64,000 nucleotides of DNA. Origin: Streptomyces verrucosisporus (GTDB taxonomy: Bacteria > Actinomycetota > Actinomycetes > Streptomycetales > Streptomycetaceae). Positions 16,925 to 26,184 of the stretch are shown here, piece after piece (position 1 is the stretch's first letter; each line of letters starts with the position of its first letter). Under the pieces are notes generated by a model, which worked only from the letters and a program-made list of their open reading frames with translations, ran no database searches and was not told the origin of the DNA. The stretch spans positions 1 to 64,000 of the forward strand of contig NZ_JADEYH010000007.1 of NCBI RefSeq assembly GCF_017114865.1. Direction: 5' to 3'. The position numbers and the translations under genes were made by a program.

Positions 16925-17593
16925 TCAGGTGGTGCGCTCGCGGCGGGAGAGCAGGCGTACCGCGCCGTCGCCCAGGAGCTGCACGGCGGTGACGAGGGCG
17001 AGCAGCACGACGACGGTGGCGAGCATGAAGCCGGTCTCGAAGCGCTGGTAGCCGTAGGTGATGGCCTTGCTGCCCAGTCCTTCGGCCCCCACCGCGCCGG
17101 CCATCGCGGAGTAGCCGACTAGGGTGATGACGGTGGTGGTCAGGCCGGCCACCAGGGAGGGCAGGGCCTGCGGCAGCAGCGCCTTGAGGACGACCGTGCC
17201 GGTGCCGCCGCCCATGGACAGGACGGCTTCGACCAGCCCGTGGTCCACCTCGCGCACGGCCGTCTCCACCAGGCGGGCGAAGAAGGGGATGGCGCCGATG
17301 GACAGCGGCACCACGGCGGCCGTCGGGCCGATGGAGGTGCCGACGACCATGCGGGTGAAGGGGATCAGGGCGACGACCAGGATGATGAAGGGCAGGGAGC
17401 GCCCGACGTTGACCACGGTGCCGGCGGCCTTGTTGACCGCCCTGTTCGCCAGCAGCCCGCCGCGGTCCGTGAGCACCAGCAGTACGCCCAGCGGCAGGCC
17501 GCCCAGGACGGTCACGAGGGTGGACCAGCCGACCATGTAGAGGGTGTCGACGGTGCCCTGGAGCAGGATGGGCTGCATCTCCGGCCAGGTCAT
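16925..17593 (-). CDS. metI: Methionine ABC transporter permease
   Basis: A 222-residue permease with five to six predicted membrane helices. The EAA-type loop, GAEGLGSKAITYGYQRFETG near the C-terminus, contacts the ATPase. The opening TWPEMQPILLQGTVDTLYMV is typical of MetI. It forms the membrane channel with MetN and MetQ. Its ATG overlaps the metN stop by 4 nt, so translation is coupled. Confidence 0.93.
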   Translation of the reverse strand: MTWPEMQPILLQGTVDTLYMVGWSTLVTVLGGLPLGVLLVLTDRGGLLANRAVNKAAGTVVNVGRSLPFIILVVALIPFTRMVVGTSIGPTAAVVPLSIGAIPFFARLVETAVREVDHGLVEAVLSMGGGTGTVVLKALLPQALPSLVAGLTTTVITLVGYSAMAGAVGAEGLGSKAITYGYQRFETGFMLATVVVLLALVTAVQLLGDGAVRLLSRRERTT

Positions 17594-18711
17594 CGGGGCT
17601 TCTCCACGGTCTCGAAGGTCTCGGGTGTCTCGGGCGCCTCGGAAGCCCCGGGGATTCCGGAGGCCCGGGCGGCTCCGGCCGCCCCGGGGAACTCGACGGT
17701 CAGTCCCCGCTCGCGCAGGAAGCCGACCGGCACGGCGTTGTCCGCGCGGCGGCCGGGCAGTTCGATCCGCATCCGGCCCACCTGGCGGCCGCCGATGGTG
17801 TCCATGGCGGCGCCGAGGATCGACACGTCGATACCGTGGGTGCGTGAGAGCTGGGAGATCAGCGGCCGTCCGGTGCTCTCGCCGTGGAAGGTCACGTCCA
17901 CGACGGTGCGCTCCCGGGCCGCACCGTCCCCGGCCTCCGTCTCCCCCGCCGGGGCCGCTCCCCCGAGGGGGAAAAGCTCACGGGCCAGCTCCGAGCCCGG
18001 GGTGGCCAGCAGACCGGAGACGGTGCCGGATTCGACGACCTTCCCGTCCCGCATCAGCGCGGCCGAGTCGCAGACGGTCTTGACCACGTCCATCTCGTGG
18101 GTGATGAGCAGGACGGTCAGACCGAGCTGCCGGTTGAGGTCGCGCAGCAGGGCCAGGACGGAGCGGGTGGTCTCCGGGTCGAGCGCGGAGGTCGCCTCGT
18201 CCGACAGCAGCACCCCGGGGTCGCCCGCCAGCGCCCGGGCGATGCCGACGCGCTGCTTCTGGCCGCCGGAGAGCTGTGCGGGCCAGGAGCGGGCGTGGTC
18301 GGCGAGGCCGACCAGGCCGAGCAGTTCGCGGGCCTTGCGGGCGCGCTCGCGGCCGGGGACGCCGAGGATCTCCAGCGGCAGTTCGACGTTGCCCTGGACG
18401 GTGCGGGAGGACAGCAGGTTGAAGTGCTGGAAGACCATGCCGATGCGGCTGCGGGCCCGGCGCAGTTCGGCGCCGGCCCGCGGTCCGCGCCCGGCCAGGG
18501 CGGTGAGGTCCTGTCCGTCGACGACGACCGTGCCGGAGGTGGGGCGCTCCAGCAGGTTGACGCAGCGGATGAGGGAGGACTTCCCCGCGCCGCTGCGGCC
18601 GACGACGCCGAAGACCTCGCCCTCGCGGACATGGAGGTCGACGCCGTCGAGCGCTGTCACGTCGCGGCCTCGGGAACGGTAGACCTTGGTGAGTCCCGTG
18701 GTGGTGATCAC
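17590..18711 (-). CDS. metN: Methionine ABC transporter ATP-binding protein
   Basis: A 373-residue ABC ATPase. Walker A is GRSGAGKSS near 38-46, the signature LSGGQKQR, Walker B VLLSDEATSALD, and ITHEMDVV holds the H-loop. Residues about 265-373 form the NIL domain that binds methionine and inhibits uptake when the cell is replete. I start at the GTG at 18711 (VITTTGLTKVY), which matches the family start; upstream frame is not conserved-looking. First gene of metN-I-Q, behind a candidate leader peptide and hairpin. Confidence 0.93.
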   Translation of the reverse strand: MITTTGLTKVYRSRGRDVTALDGVDLHVREGEVFGVVGRSGAGKSSLIRCVNLLERPTSGTVVVDGQDLTALAGRGPRAGAELRRARSRIGMVFQHFNLLSSRTVQGNVELPLEILGVPGRERARKARELLGLVGLADHARSWPAQLSGGQKQRVGIARALAGDPGVLLSDEATSALDPETTRSVLALLRDLNRQLGLTVLLITHEMDVVKTVCDSAALMRDGKVVESGTVSGLLATPGSELARELFPLGGAAPAGETEAGDGAARERTVVDVTFHGESTGRPLISQLSRTHGIDVSILGAAMDTIGGRQVGRMRIELPGRRADNAVPVGFLRERGLTVEFPGAAGAARASGIPGASEAPETPETFETVEKPR

Positions 18712-18867
18712 TGGGTGTCCATCACTGTCGAGTGCGCGGCGCGGGGATGCGGCGCCGGGCACGGGGGATTCCTGGCGAAAGGGGTGGGAAACCGCAATCC
18801 GGGCCACGCCCGGTGCGGGCTGTGCGGGCGGACGGCGGGCGAGCGCGGGGCCGAGCACATCCGGCGC

Positions 18868-18890
18868 CCTCCCGGCGGACCGCCGGGAGG
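18868..18890 (-). promoter_or_regulatory. Perfect hairpin in the metN leader (candidate attenuator)
   Basis: An 11-bp perfect inverted repeat CCTCCCGGCGG with a single central base. It lies 50 nt beyond the stop of the candidate leader peptide and 157 nt before metN. As RNA it would fold as about 9 bp with a 5-nt loop. Position suits an attenuator; there is no U-run, so direct termination is unproven. Confidence 0.45.
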
Positions 18891-18940
18891 CGGGGGCTCA
18901 GGTCTCGCTTCGGGGCGCGAGGCGGCTCAGGCGGGGGCCC

Positions 18941-19027
18941 TCAGCGGTCACACATTCGACACATACGGCGAGCACCGGGCGTCGTGGTCGCCTCGGTCGC
19001 ACGGATGCGGCAGCTCGTCGCGGTCAT
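18941..19027 (-). CDS. Candidate 28-residue Met/Cys leader peptide of metNIQ
   Basis: A short frame, ATG at 19027 to TGA at 18941, whose last nine residues are RRMCRMCDR, with two Met-Cys pairs just before the stop. It precedes the methionine importer on the same strand, with a perfect hairpin between them. Ribosome stalling at Met or Cys codons could control read-through, as in known amino-acid leader peptides. An AGGAGG lies upstream but about 20 nt from the ATG, too far for a normal site, so translation is unproven. The remaining 250 bp up to 19280 show no other gene. Confidence 0.4.
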   Translation of the reverse strand: MTATSCRIRATEATTTPGARRMCRMCDR

Positions 19028-19280
19028 GCGGACGAGTAAAGCAGACCCCTGCCTCCTACACGTAAAAAGCGGACGCCCTTGTCCGAATAATGGACAAGCG
19101 AGTGCGTGGCGGCTGGCCCGCCCGCCCTCGCCGGAAAGCCGCTTCACCCGCTGCCACCTGCGTGAACGCTGTTCGCGGGCCGTGCGGTCAGCGACCCGGC
19201 CTGTGGTCAGGGCCACGGTCGGCCAGGGCTTCGGGAGGGGTCGTTTCGTCCGCGATGACGGGCTCGAATAAGGTGCCGAC

Positions 19281-19649
19281 ATGCTCATCCCGCTGACGGT
19301 CGCGGTCGCCGTGGCCGCGCTCGCCCTGGCCGCCTGGTGCGGCTTCGCGGCCTACCGGGACCAGCCGACCAAGGACTGGCACTTCGCCGGCATGGCCGTG
19401 GTGACCGTACTGGCCCTGGTTCAGCTGGTCGTCGGCGTCGTGCAGCTGGCGCGCGGCGAGAAGCCGGACGGCGGCACGGTGGTCTTCGTCTCCTATCTGC
19501 TGGGCGTGGCGGCCTGCGTACCCGCGGTCGGCTTCATGTCGCTGGCCGAACGCACCCGCTGGGGCTCGGCGACGGTCGCCGCGGGCGCGGTGGTGATGGC
19601 CGTCCTCCAGGTGCGGCTGTACGACGTGTGGGGAGGCGGGCATGGCTGA
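19281..19649 (+). CDS. Four-helix membrane protein, first of a coupled pair
   Basis: A 122-residue protein with four predicted membrane helices (starting near residues 3, 36, 66 and 97). No family is recognised. A TAAGGT -10 element at 19269-19274 sits exactly 6 nt before the ATG, implying a leaderless message. Its end overlaps the next gene by 8 nt, so the two membrane proteins are probably made together and may form a complex. Confidence 0.75.
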   Translation: MLIPLTVAVAVAALALAAWCGFAAYRDQPTKDWHFAGMAVVTVLALVQLVVGVVQLARGEKPDGGTVVFVSYLLGVAACVPAVGFMSLAERTRWGSATVAAGAVVMAVLQVRLYDVWGGGHG

Positions 19650-20088
19650 GCCCTCGGGACCCCGGGTCCCGTCCGGCCCTCCGGCTCGGCCGGGTCTGAA
19701 CCGCGGACCGGGCCGGCTGCTGGTCACGCTGTACGCGGTCTTCGCGATCGGCGCGACCTCCCGCTCGGTCTACCAGCTCTCCACCCGCTTCGGCGAGGCG
19801 CCACTGGCGTATCTCCTGTCGGCGGTGGCCGCCGCGGTGTACGTGGTGATCACCGTCGCCCTGGTCCGCGGCGGCCGGGGCGCCCGCCGGGTGGCGCTGG
19901 TGTGCTGCGCGGCCGAGCTGGCCGGGGTGCTCACGGTCGGCACCTGGACGGTGCTGGACCCGTCGGCCTTCCCCGATGCGACCGTCTGGTCCGACTACGG
20001 CCTGGGATATCTGCTGCTCCCGCTGGTCCTGCCGGTGATCGGCCTGCTCTGGCTGCGCCGCTCGCCCGCCGGGGCGGGTGCGGCCTGA
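19642..20088 (+). CDS. Four-helix membrane protein, second of a coupled pair
   Basis: A 148-residue protein. A Pro/Gly-rich cytoplasmic head (about 1-22) is followed by four predicted helices; LVTLYAVFAIGATSRSVYQL opens the first. This resembles the uncharacterised actinobacterial membrane family that carries a conserved ATSRSxYQL segment. The ATG lies inside the previous gene (8-nt overlap). A 28-bp hairpin ends the operon. Confidence 0.75.
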   Translation: MAEPSGPRVPSGPPARPGLNRGPGRLLVTLYAVFAIGATSRSVYQLSTRFGEAPLAYLLSAVAAAVYVVITVALVRGGRGARRVALVCCAAELAGVLTVGTWTVLDPSAFPDATVWSDYGLGYLLLPLVLPVIGLLWLRRSPAGAGAA

Positions 20089-20094
20089 CCCCCT

Positions 20095-20152
20095 CCCGCG
20101 CACGCACGGCCGCCCCGGCGGGGTCCCGCCGGGGCGGCCGTGCGTGCGCGGG
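20095..20152. terminator. Bidirectional terminator, 28-bp perfect stem
   Basis: A perfect 28-bp inverted repeat (from CCCGCGCACGCACGGCC) with only GT at the centre. It fills the gap between the convergent stops at 20088 and 20170 and serves both strands. Confidence 0.85.
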
Positions 20153-20169
20153 ACGCGCGGGGGGCGCGG

Positions 20170-20697
20170 TCAGGCGCTGGCGGCGTACGTCCGGGAGACG
20201 TCCCCGCCCGCCGGCGAGGGCTCCGGCGCCTTCTCCAGGGTCACCATGTCCAGCCTGGCGGAGACCCGCTCGGTGGCCACCGGGGTGTAGCCGAGCCTGC
20301 GGTAGAGGCGGATGCTGCCCTCGCCGCGGTGCCCGGTGGACAGCCGGTAGCGCCGGGCGGACCGCTCCCGCACCAGCCGCTCCTCGACCGCGGACAGCAG
20401 CCTCCTGCCGAGCCCGTGCCGCTGCATGCGGGGGTGGACGATCAGCTTGCCGATCACGGCCGTGCCGTCGTCCTCGACGCGGCCGCGTACCGAGCCGACG
20501 ACCTCCGCACCGAGCCGGGCCACGAGCACGCAGCCGCGGGCCAGTTCGGCGCGGAGACCGTCGAGGGTCTGGGTGAGCGGCTCGATGCCGTAGTCGCCGT
20601 AGAGCGCGGCTTCGGACTGGTAGCACAGGTACTGCAATTTGAGGATCTGCTCGGCGTCTTCGTCCGTCGCCGCCGAGATGGTCACGCTCGTTCCCAT
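20170..20697 (-). CDS. GNAT-family N-acetyltransferase
   Basis: A 175-residue GNAT protein. The acetyl-CoA motif is GKLIVHPRMQRHGLGRRLL and the later segment GSIRLYRRLGYTPV. It opens with VTISAATDEDAEQILKLQYLCYQSEAALYG-type sequence, a start shared by a common actinobacterial single-domain family. I choose the ATG at 20697, which has GGGGAG 11 nt upstream; an ATG 18 nt earlier is possible. The substrate is unknown. Confidence 0.85.
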   Translation of the reverse strand: MGTSVTISAATDEDAEQILKLQYLCYQSEAALYGDYGIEPLTQTLDGLRAELARGCVLVARLGAEVVGSVRGRVEDDGTAVIGKLIVHPRMQRHGLGRRLLSAVEERLVRERSARRYRLSTGHRGEGSIRLYRRLGYTPVATERVSARLDMVTLEKAPEPSPAGGDVSRTYAASA

Positions 20698-21054
20698 GTG
20701 CGCACGTCTCCCCATGTCTCGTCGCGTCCGGGCACGCGTGTCGAACGAGGGTCGCGCGCCGGAACTGTCTGCCCTGATGACGCCGGTGGTTCACCGCACC
20801 CTTCCCCCTGGTTCGGGGGGCGCAACCTCCGTCGTGAGCATTCTGCGCGGGCGACCGGTGCAAGGGGAACGAATCGGTTCGGGACCGCCCTGTGAGATTC
20901 CCAACTCGCGGGCCGCTTCCGGCGGGCGGGGTGCCCGCGGAGTCCCGCCGGGAGGGCGAAACGGCCGCGCGGGCCGCGAGTGCGCCACCCTCACGGGTGA
21001 GCACCGCGGCCCGCGCGACCCTCGACTCCGGCCGGTTCCGGACAGGTCCGGCCG
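20698..21054. other. 357-bp gap between acetyltransferase and glycerophosphodiesterase genes
   Basis: No coding sequence is apparent. The right part holds the terminator hairpin at 20966-21017. The rest must contain the acetyltransferase promoter. Short frames on both strands lack ribosome sites and family resemblance. Confidence 0.5.
20966..21017 (-). terminator. Terminator after the glycerophosphodiesterase gene
   Basis: A long stem: 13 bp (CGCGCGGGCCGCG and complement), a bulged A, 4 bp (GTGC/GCAC), then an inner 5-bp hairpin CACCC/GGGTG. It lies 38 nt beyond the stop at 21055. Confidence 0.75.
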
Positions 21055-22206
21055 TCAGCTCCGGCGGAAGTCCTCGGCTGCCAGCAGGGCCGTGTCCGGC
21101 TGGTCGGCGAAGATTCCGTCGATGCCCGTCCCGAAGTACGCCCGCAGGGCGCCGAAGGCGTCCCCGTAGGCGTCCGGGTCGGCGCCGCGGCGGAAGTCCG
21201 CGGGCAGGAACCGGTTCTCGTTGCGCATGGTGTACGGGTGGAGCAGCAGCCCGCGGGCATGGGCGTCGCGCACCAGGGTGGTGGGCTCGCCCAGCCGCCC
21301 GTCCGCCCGCCTGGGGACGACCAGGTCCAGCGTCGGTCCGATGCCCTGGGCGAAGCCGGAGATCCACTCCAGCCCCTCGGGGGTGACCAGGTCGGCCACG
21401 GTGCGCGGGTCGCCGGCCTCGGTGAAGTCCCACGGGCGGGAGGAGGCCGAGGAGAGCAGCACCACGCGCGGGGTCCTCACCAGCCGGCTCATCCGCTCCA
21501 TGCTGCTCGGCTCGAAGGACTGCAGGAACGTGGGGGAGTCCGCGCGGTGCCGCCCGTACCGGCGCAGCAGCCTCGCCAGCCGCTCCTCCAGGCCCAGGCC
21601 CAGCCCGCGGAAGTGGCTGGGGTGCTTGGTCTCGATGTGGAGCCAGACGGGGCGGCGACGCCGGCGGCCCTCGCGCTCGGCCCAGCGCAGCACCTCCTCG
21701 AAGGACGGGACCGTCCAGCGGCCGTCGTAGAGGGTGTTGTCGGGGCGGGTGCCGGGGATGCGCTCGGTGGCGCGCAGCGTCTTGAGCTCGGCGAGGGTGA
21801 AGTCCTCGGTGAACCAGCCGGTGATCTCGGTGCCGTCCACCGTCTTGGTGGCCTTGCGGCCGGCGAACCGCGGGTGGTCGGCCACGTCCGTGGTGCCGGT
21901 GATGTCGTTCTCGTGGCGGCAGACGAGATGGCCGTCCCGGGTGGGCACGAGATCCTGCTCGATGACGTCGGCGCCCATGTCGAGGGCGAGTTGGTAGGCC
22001 CCCAGAGTGTGCTCCGGCCGGTAGCCGCTGGCGCCGCGGTGGGCGATGACGGCGGGCACCGGCAGGGCCGTGCGTCCCCGGCCCGCCCCTCCATCGCGCC
22101 CGCCGTCGGCCGCCGCGGCGGCGGCCGGTCCCAGCGCCGCCGCGCCCGCGCCCAGCACCGCCGCGCCCAGCACGGTTCTGCGGTCCGGCCTCTGCGCCTG
22201 TCCCAT
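21055..22206 (-). CDS. glpQ: Tat-exported glycerophosphodiester phosphodiesterase
   Basis: A 383-residue GDPD-family enzyme that hydrolyses glycerophosphodiesters to glycerol 3-phosphate and an alcohol. A twin-arginine signal (PDRRTVLGAAVLGAGAAAL, 8-26) targets it to the Tat system. Catalytic landmarks are H56-R57 and E65 in AHRGASGYRPEHT, the DLVPTRDGHLVCRHEN stretch with the second His, and HIETKHP. I start at the ATG at 22206, with AGAGGAG upstream; this places the twin arginine correctly. A 14-bp palindrome at 22224-22237 sits directly upstream and may be an operator for phosphate or glycerol control. Confidence 0.9.
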   Translation of the reverse strand: MGQAQRPDRRTVLGAAVLGAGAAALGPAAAAAADGGRDGGAGRGRTALPVPAVIAHRGASGYRPEHTLGAYQLALDMGADVIEQDLVPTRDGHLVCRHENDITGTTDVADHPRFAGRKATKTVDGTEITGWFTEDFTLAELKTLRATERIPGTRPDNTLYDGRWTVPSFEEVLRWAEREGRRRRRPVWLHIETKHPSHFRGLGLGLEERLARLLRRYGRHRADSPTFLQSFEPSSMERMSRLVRTPRVVLLSSASSRPWDFTEAGDPRTVADLVTPEGLEWISGFAQGIGPTLDLVVPRRADGRLGEPTTLVRDAHARGLLLHPYTMRNENRFLPADFRRGADPDAYGDAFGALRAYFGTGIDGIFADQPDTALLAAEDFRRS

Positions 22207-22223
22207 GGGCACTCCTCTCGACT

Positions 22224-22237
22224 TCACACGCGTGTGA
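22224..22237. promoter_or_regulatory. Perfect 14-bp palindrome upstream of glpQ
   Basis: TCACACGCGTGTGA, ending 18 nt before the glpQ ATG. It is in the right place for a repressor site. The regulator is unknown; GlpR-like or other small-molecule repressors are guesses. It does not resemble a PHO-box direct repeat. Confidence 0.4.
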
Positions 22238-22452
22238 CTGTCCCGCACCTGACAAGCAACGGAACCCGCGCATGGTAGGTGTGCGTCAATTCACCGCGGG
22301 AGACCGCGCACGAAACGCGGCGTGAACGGCTGACAAATCGCGCCATCGCGGGGTATCCGTGGGACGGACCCGGCGCGCGCCCGCCGGTGACCGGCGAGTA
22401 CCGTACCGACCTGCGCGGGTGCGCGCGCTGACCATCACGACCGGAGGGCACG

Positions 22453-23133
22453 TTGTCCCGTTTCCTGCTCATCAAGGCGCTGCTCGGCCCGCTCCTGCGC
22501 GTGCTGTTCCGTCCGCAGGTCGAGGGAGCGGAGCGGATCCCCGGCAGCGGACCGGTGATCCTGGCCGGCAACCACCTGACCTTCATCGACTCGATGATCC
22601 TCCCGCTCGTCGTCGACCGGCAGGTCTTCTTCATCGGCAAGGACGAGTACGTCACCGGAAAGAGCCTCAAGGGCCGCCTGATGGCGTGGTTCTTCACCGG
22701 CGTCGGCATGATCCCGGTGGACCGCGACGGCGGGCGCGGCGGTGTCGCGGCGCTGATGACCGGCCGCCGGGTGCTGGAGGAGGGCAACGTCTTCGGCATC
22801 TACCCGGAGGGCACCCGCTCCCCCGACGGCCGCCTGTACCGGGGCCGCACCGGCATCGCCAGGCTGACGCTGATGACCGGCGCGCCGGTCGTCCCGTTCG
22901 CGATGATCGGCACCGACCGTGTGCAGCCGGGCGGCAGCGGACTGCCCCGGATCGGCCCGGGCCACCGCATCACCGTCCGCTTCGGCGAGCCGCTGGACTT
23001 CTCGCGCTACGACGGCATGGACCGCGACCGCTATGTGCTGCGGGCCGTGACCGACGAGGTGATGAGCCATGTGATGCGCCTGTCGGGCCAGGAGTACGTG
23101 GACGTGTACGCCACCAAGGCCAAGGCGGCCTGA
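22453..23133 (+). CDS. 1-acyl-sn-glycerol-3-phosphate acyltransferase (PlsC family)
   Basis: A 226-residue acyltransferase that should acylate lysophosphatidate to phosphatidate at the membrane. The catalytic NHLTFID gives H41-X4-D46, and YPEGTRSPDG is the substrate-binding motif. A hydrophobic N-terminus (FLLIKALLGPLLRVLF) may anchor it. The start is TTG at 22453 with GGAGG 7 nt upstream. Actinomycetes carry several paralogues, so chain preference is unknown. It is divergent from glpQ. Confidence 0.9.
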   Translation: MSRFLLIKALLGPLLRVLFRPQVEGAERIPGSGPVILAGNHLTFIDSMILPLVVDRQVFFIGKDEYVTGKSLKGRLMAWFFTGVGMIPVDRDGGRGGVAALMTGRRVLEEGNVFGIYPEGTRSPDGRLYRGRTGIARLTLMTGAPVVPFAMIGTDRVQPGGSGLPRIGPGHRITVRFGEPLDFSRYDGMDRDRYVLRAVTDEVMSHVMRLSGQEYVDVYATKAKAA

Positions 23134-23150
23134 AGCGCCCTCCGGCTCCC

Positions 23151-23185
23151 GGGGCCCGGTACCGCCACGGGCGGTGCCGGGCCCC
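23151..23185. terminator. Terminator between convergent plsC-family gene and damaged membrane gene
   Basis: A GGGGCCCGG/CCGGGCCCC outer stem continued by an inner ACCGCC/GGCGGT stem across one T-G pair, with a 3-nt loop. It begins 17 nt after the acyltransferase stop. Confidence 0.75.
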
Positions 23186-23237
23186 GTCGTCCTTCCGCCG
23201 CCGGACGGCGGGCGGCTCACCGGGCGGACGGCTCAGC

Positions 23238-23837
23238 TCACCGGAGCGGGCGCCCGCGCGGTCCGGCCGGCGCGGCGGCTCCTTCGGGAACACCATGCGC
23301 GAGGACCAGCTTGAGCAGCAGCACCACGGGCAGCCAGGCCATCCCACCGGGTGCGGTGACCAGCGGCGCGACCATGGCCCCCAGACCGACGGCCCCCAGC
23401 GCCACCGGGCGCCGGAGGGATTCGCGGACCCGGGCCACCAGTACGGCGCCGGCCAGCGCCCAGAGGTACCACAGGGGCCCCACCACCAGGGCCCGCCGTC
23501 GAAGGCGAGGCCGGCCGCGACCGGCTGGACGTGCGCGGCGGTGAAGCCCACCGGATGGTGCAGGAAGCGCCCCACCGTCCCCGTTCCCGGAGGCGGCGGC
23601 GAGTGGTAGAAGCGCTTGGCCGTGTCCAGCCCGTTGGCCACCACGCCCCCCCGCCAGGTCCCACACGAGCAACAGGCCCAGCGACCACTGCCACAAGGTC
23701 CAGCCCTCGTCCCGGCCGTACACCGCGAGGACCGCGCACCCGGACGCCGCCACGGCGTGGGCCAGACCCTTCTGCGCGGGCGTCGCGCCCGTGCCGAAGA
23801 GCCAGTCCGGTCTGCCGGTCCTACCGGGCTCCCGCAC
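23238..23837 (-). pseudogene. Membrane protein gene with two compensating frameshifts
   Basis: A reading frame runs from GTG at 23837 (GGAGGAG upstream) through TPAQKGLAHAVAASGCAV and LLLVWDLAGG. It then shifts at a 7-C tract (23646-23652) into a second frame encoding VVANGLDTAKRFYHSPPPPG and GFTAAHVQPVAAGLAFDGG. It returns to the first frame near 23475-23490 for PLWYLWALAGAVLVARVRES. Removing one base from the C tract and adding one to a GGGGCCCC run would give about 200 continuous residues with several membrane helices. It resembles a conserved actinobacterial integral membrane protein of unknown function. True decay and assembly error cannot be separated here. Confidence 0.6.
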
Positions 23838-24057
23838 CTCCTCCGCTCCTCCTCGTCGCCACCGCGTCGCCACCGTCTCACCACCGCCGCAGATGAGCGG
23901 CGCGGTCCACGGTGCCCCGGACGGGTGTCCGGGCGGACAGCCACTCCCGCGGGTGACCGCGTCCCCCTTGGCACACCCGGGTTCACTCCTTCCGGCGGCA
24001 TGCCCGGGCCCGCAGCTGTCCATGCTTCCCAGGACGACGACAACCCCGGAGGAACAC

Positions 24058-24540
24058 GTGCCGCGCTCTCCTGTGAACCACCGCCGGACAGCACTGCGCA
24101 AAGCCGCCTGCCCGTCCGGCGGCGCCGCGCGGGAGGGCCGGCCGGACTGCGTGGAGGGCGCGGAGGCGGAAGGCGCGGGCGCCGGTGAGCGGCGGCTCGC
24201 CCCCGCTGGTGAGCTGCGGCTGCTGCGCGAGGGCAACGGCTGCCGGCCCAGGAGAGGCACGAGAGGCGCGAGGAGGGGAGGCGGCGGGTGCTCCGCCGCC
24301 CCGCGCCCCGTCGCCGCCGTTCCGGCGGCCTGTGTGTGGACTGCCCGGTGCCTCCGGCGGACGCTGTCCGGGCGGACGTACCGCGAGCCCCGAGTACGGG
24401 CCGGTGGAGCCGGGCGTGCCGCTGGTGGGCGTCCCGGGGCACGAGCGCTGCGGAGCGGTGGCCGCGACGCCGGAGCCGTGTACGGCGGGCACCCGGCCGC
24501 CGGCCCGTCCGGCCGTGGCCGCCGCCCGGTTGGCGGCGGC
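24058..24540 (+). pseudogene. Probable remnant of a Tat-signal beta-carbonic anhydrase
   Basis: A GTG at 24058 with GGAGGA upstream begins a frame with a twin-arginine-like start (PVNHRRTALRKAA) and then GELRLLREGNGCRPRRGT, like the LREGN helix of beta-carbonic anhydrases. In a different frame, 24388-24465 encodes SPEYGPVEPGVPLVGVPGHERCGAVAA, shown here in part: the zinc-ligand GHERCGAV motif follows EYGPVE. The expected CSDSRVP zinc motif between them is missing. The gene is therefore frameshifted and internally deleted. It converges on argH. Confidence 0.5.
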
Positions 24541-24551
24541 CTGGCGGACGG

Positions 24552-26066
<1,515 letters not shown>

Positions 26067-26184
26067 TCAGGCGTTGTCGGGCGGTGCCGGGCCGTGTCGG
26101 GACCCGGCCGGGACGGGAAGGCGCCCGCCTCCCCCACCACGGGGGCGGAGGAAGCGGGCGGTGTGCGGCTGCCGCGGGGGCAGG

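Noticed and set aside
18712..19280. SAM riboswitch upstream of metN
   Set aside because: No SAM-I or SAM-IV core pattern was recognised; only the leader peptide and hairpin are supported.
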